The position numbers were made by a program, and so were the translations under genes. Of a stretch of DNA of 64,000 nucleotides, positions 62,982-64,000 are shown piece after piece. How positions within the stretch are numbered: the first letter of the stretch is position 1; each line of letters begins with the position of its first letter. The notes below the pieces were generated by a model. The model worked only from the letters and a program-made list of their open reading frames with translations, was not told the origin of the DNA and searched no databases. The stretch is from Thauera propionica (GTDB taxonomy: Bacteria > Pseudomonadota > Gammaproteobacteria > Burkholderiales > Rhodocyclaceae): the NCBI RefSeq assembly GCF_002245655.1, contig NZ_NOIH01000003.1:310001-374000 (forward strand), in the 5' to 3' direction.

Positions 62982-63015
62982 TTGCCGGGTTGCGGTTTTA
63001 TGTCCGGGGTGTGGG

Positions 63016-63021
63016 TATAAT
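63016..63021 (+). promoter_or_regulatory. Probable -10 element before ptsN
   Basis: A perfect TATAAT lies in the 136-base gap between hpf and ptsN, about 97 bases before the ptsN ATG. No good -35 is found at 17 bases; TTGCGG lies 20 bases upstream. A separate promoter for ptsN-hprK is plausible. Confidence 0.45.
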
Positions 63022-63117
63022 GCGCGCGTTTTCAAGACGCGGCTTCAACGCATCCCGGTCCGTCCGATCGCCCAGCGCGGCGCCAGCGGTAACGGCGCTG
63101 CGCAAGCTCCACAGCGA

Positions 63118-63603
63118 ATGAGCCTGATACCTCAACTCCTGCCACTGTCCAATGTGGTGGTCGATCTCGACGCGAGCAGCAAGAAGCGCGTATTCGAACA
63201 GGCCGGCCTGCTGTTCGAGAACAATCAGGGCATTGCCCGCAGCCTGGTGTTCGACAGCCTGTTCGCTCGCGAACGGCTCGGCTCCACCGGTCTCGGCCAG
63301 GGCATCGCCATTCCGCACGGCCGCATCAAGGGTCTGAAGGAAGCCGCCGGCGCCTTCCTGCGTCTGGCCGCCCCGGTGCAGTTCGATGCGCCCGACGGCC
63401 GCCCGGTCAATCTCCTGTTCGTGCTGCTGGTGCCCGAGCAGGCCAACGAGACCCACCTGCAGCTCTTGTCCGAACTCGCGCAGATGTTCAGCGACCGCAG
63501 CTTCCGTGAAGCGCTGCTGAACGCACCCGATGCCGAACACATTCACCAGATGTTCCTGAACTGGGGCACCGATGCGGCAGACAAGCGTCGCGCGGCTGTT
63601 TGA
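63118..63603 (+). CDS. ptsN: Nitrogen-regulatory phosphotransferase protein EIIA-Ntr
   Basis: A 161-residue EIIA-type phosphoacceptor of the nitrogen phosphotransferase branch, which links nitrogen, potassium and carbon status. The phosphorylated His is His67 in GIAIPHGRI. Its place between hpf and hprK is standard for betaproteobacteria. The next gene starts inside its last codons (32-base overlap). Confidence 0.94.
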   Translation: MSLIPQLLPLSNVVVDLDASSKKRVFEQAGLLFENNQGIARSLVFDSLFARERLGSTGLGQGIAIPHGRIKGLKEAAGAFLRLAAPVQFDAPDGRPVNLLFVLLVPEQANETHLQLLSELAQMFSDRSFREALLNAPDAEHIHQMFLNWGTDAADKRRAAV

Positions 63604-64000
63604 GGCCCAGCGCGAGCGCCTTGAACTCACCCACGTCAGCGGGCGGCTCGACGCCACGCTGGCCGTCGCCGAAGAGCGCATCTGGCCGGCGGACCTCGTC
63701 GGCCACCTCAATCTGATACACCCCACGCGCCTGCAGATCATGGGCGCCGCAGAGCTGGCCTGGGCGCAGCGCCAGACGACCGAGAAGGTCGCCCATCACC
63801 TCAACGAGATCCTGTCGGCGCGCCCCCCGGCCATCATCATCGCCGACGGCTGTCCCGCGTCCAACATCATCCACGGTGTGTGCGAAGCGCACGACGTGGC
63901 GCTGTTCACCACGCCGCAGCCCGCGGCCGGCGTGATCGACCAGCTGCGCCTGTACCTGTCGCGCGAACTGGCCGAGAAGATTTCGCTTCACGGCGTGTTC
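63572..64000 (+). CDS. hprK: HPr kinase/phosphorylase, N-terminal part
   Basis: Phosphorylates and dephosphorylates a Ser on HPr-like proteins. The first 143 residues are present before the window ends; they match the N-terminal domain (LFEAQRERLELTHVSGRLD, HPTRLQIMG, PAIIIADGC, LYLSRELAEKI). The Walker A loop and kinase domain lie beyond the edge. The ATG at 63572 overlaps ptsN by 32 bases, indicating coupling. Confidence 0.9.
   Translation, partial: MRQTSVARLFEAQRERLELTHVSGRLDATLAVAEERIWPADLVGHLNLIHPTRLQIMGAAELAWAQRQTTEKVAHHLNEILSARPPAIIIADGCPASNIIHGVCEAHDVALFTTPQPAAGVIDQLRLYLSRELAEKISLHGVF

Overview
The window is GC-rich, densely coded DNA that looks like a chromosome segment of a denitrifying, aromatic-degrading betaproteobacterium of the Rhodocyclales (Thauera, Azoarcus or Aromatoleum type). 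This is inferred from gene content: a pmd/lig-type protocatechuate 4,5-cleavage operon, many TRAP transporters, a class I PHA synthase, the oxygen-independent ubiquinone genes ubiU-ubiV-ubiT and a betaproteobacterial lptB-rpoN-hpf-ptsN-hprK block. No tRNA, rRNA, CRISPR array, phage or insertion sequence was seen.

Region 1 (1-13 kb) handles hydroaromatic acids. The end of a TRAP permease is followed by a QsuD-type quinate/shikimate dehydrogenase, a universal stress protein and a QuiC-type 3-dehydroshikimate dehydratase fused to an HPPD-like domain. A minus-strand run then holds a LigAB ring-cleavage pair, dctP-dctQ-dctM, and two proteins that resemble the two halves of QuiC split apart, each with metal ligands replaced. 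A LysR gene diverges from this run. A type II dehydroquinase (aroQ) and another dctP close the region. Together qsuD, aroQ and quiC can turn quinate and shikimate into protocatechuate.

Region 2 (13-31.4 kb) has two orphan tandem TRAP binding proteins, a chemoreceptor, an AraC regulator and an uncharacterised SDR / KstD-like flavoprotein / NIPSNAP / SDR operon. It then has the complete operon galD-ligJ-ligK-ligI-ligA-ligB-ligC, followed by an aldo/keto reductase and an AEC transporter, with a divergent LysR gene. This operon takes protocatechuate to pyruvate and oxaloacetate. Shared upstream motifs tie the chemoreceptor to the lig operon and the SDR operon to one orphan binding protein.

Region 3 (31.5-46 kb) is mixed: an MFS transporter; a MerR-linked acyl-CoA group (acyl-CoA dehydrogenase, thiolase, a GNAT-carbonic anhydrase fusion, PaaI thioesterase); a metallo-beta-lactamase protein and phaC; a lone PIN protein and a BtuF-like protein; and a TAXI-type TRAP system.

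Region 4 (46-64 kb) is mostly housekeeping: PilZ, dsbA, SPOR, argS, ubiB, an arginase-family protein, a sodium/solute symporter, ubiUVT behind an FNR-like palindrome, thiL-pgpA-pncC, recA behind a LexA box, recX, lptB, rpoN, hpf, ptsN and the start of hprK.
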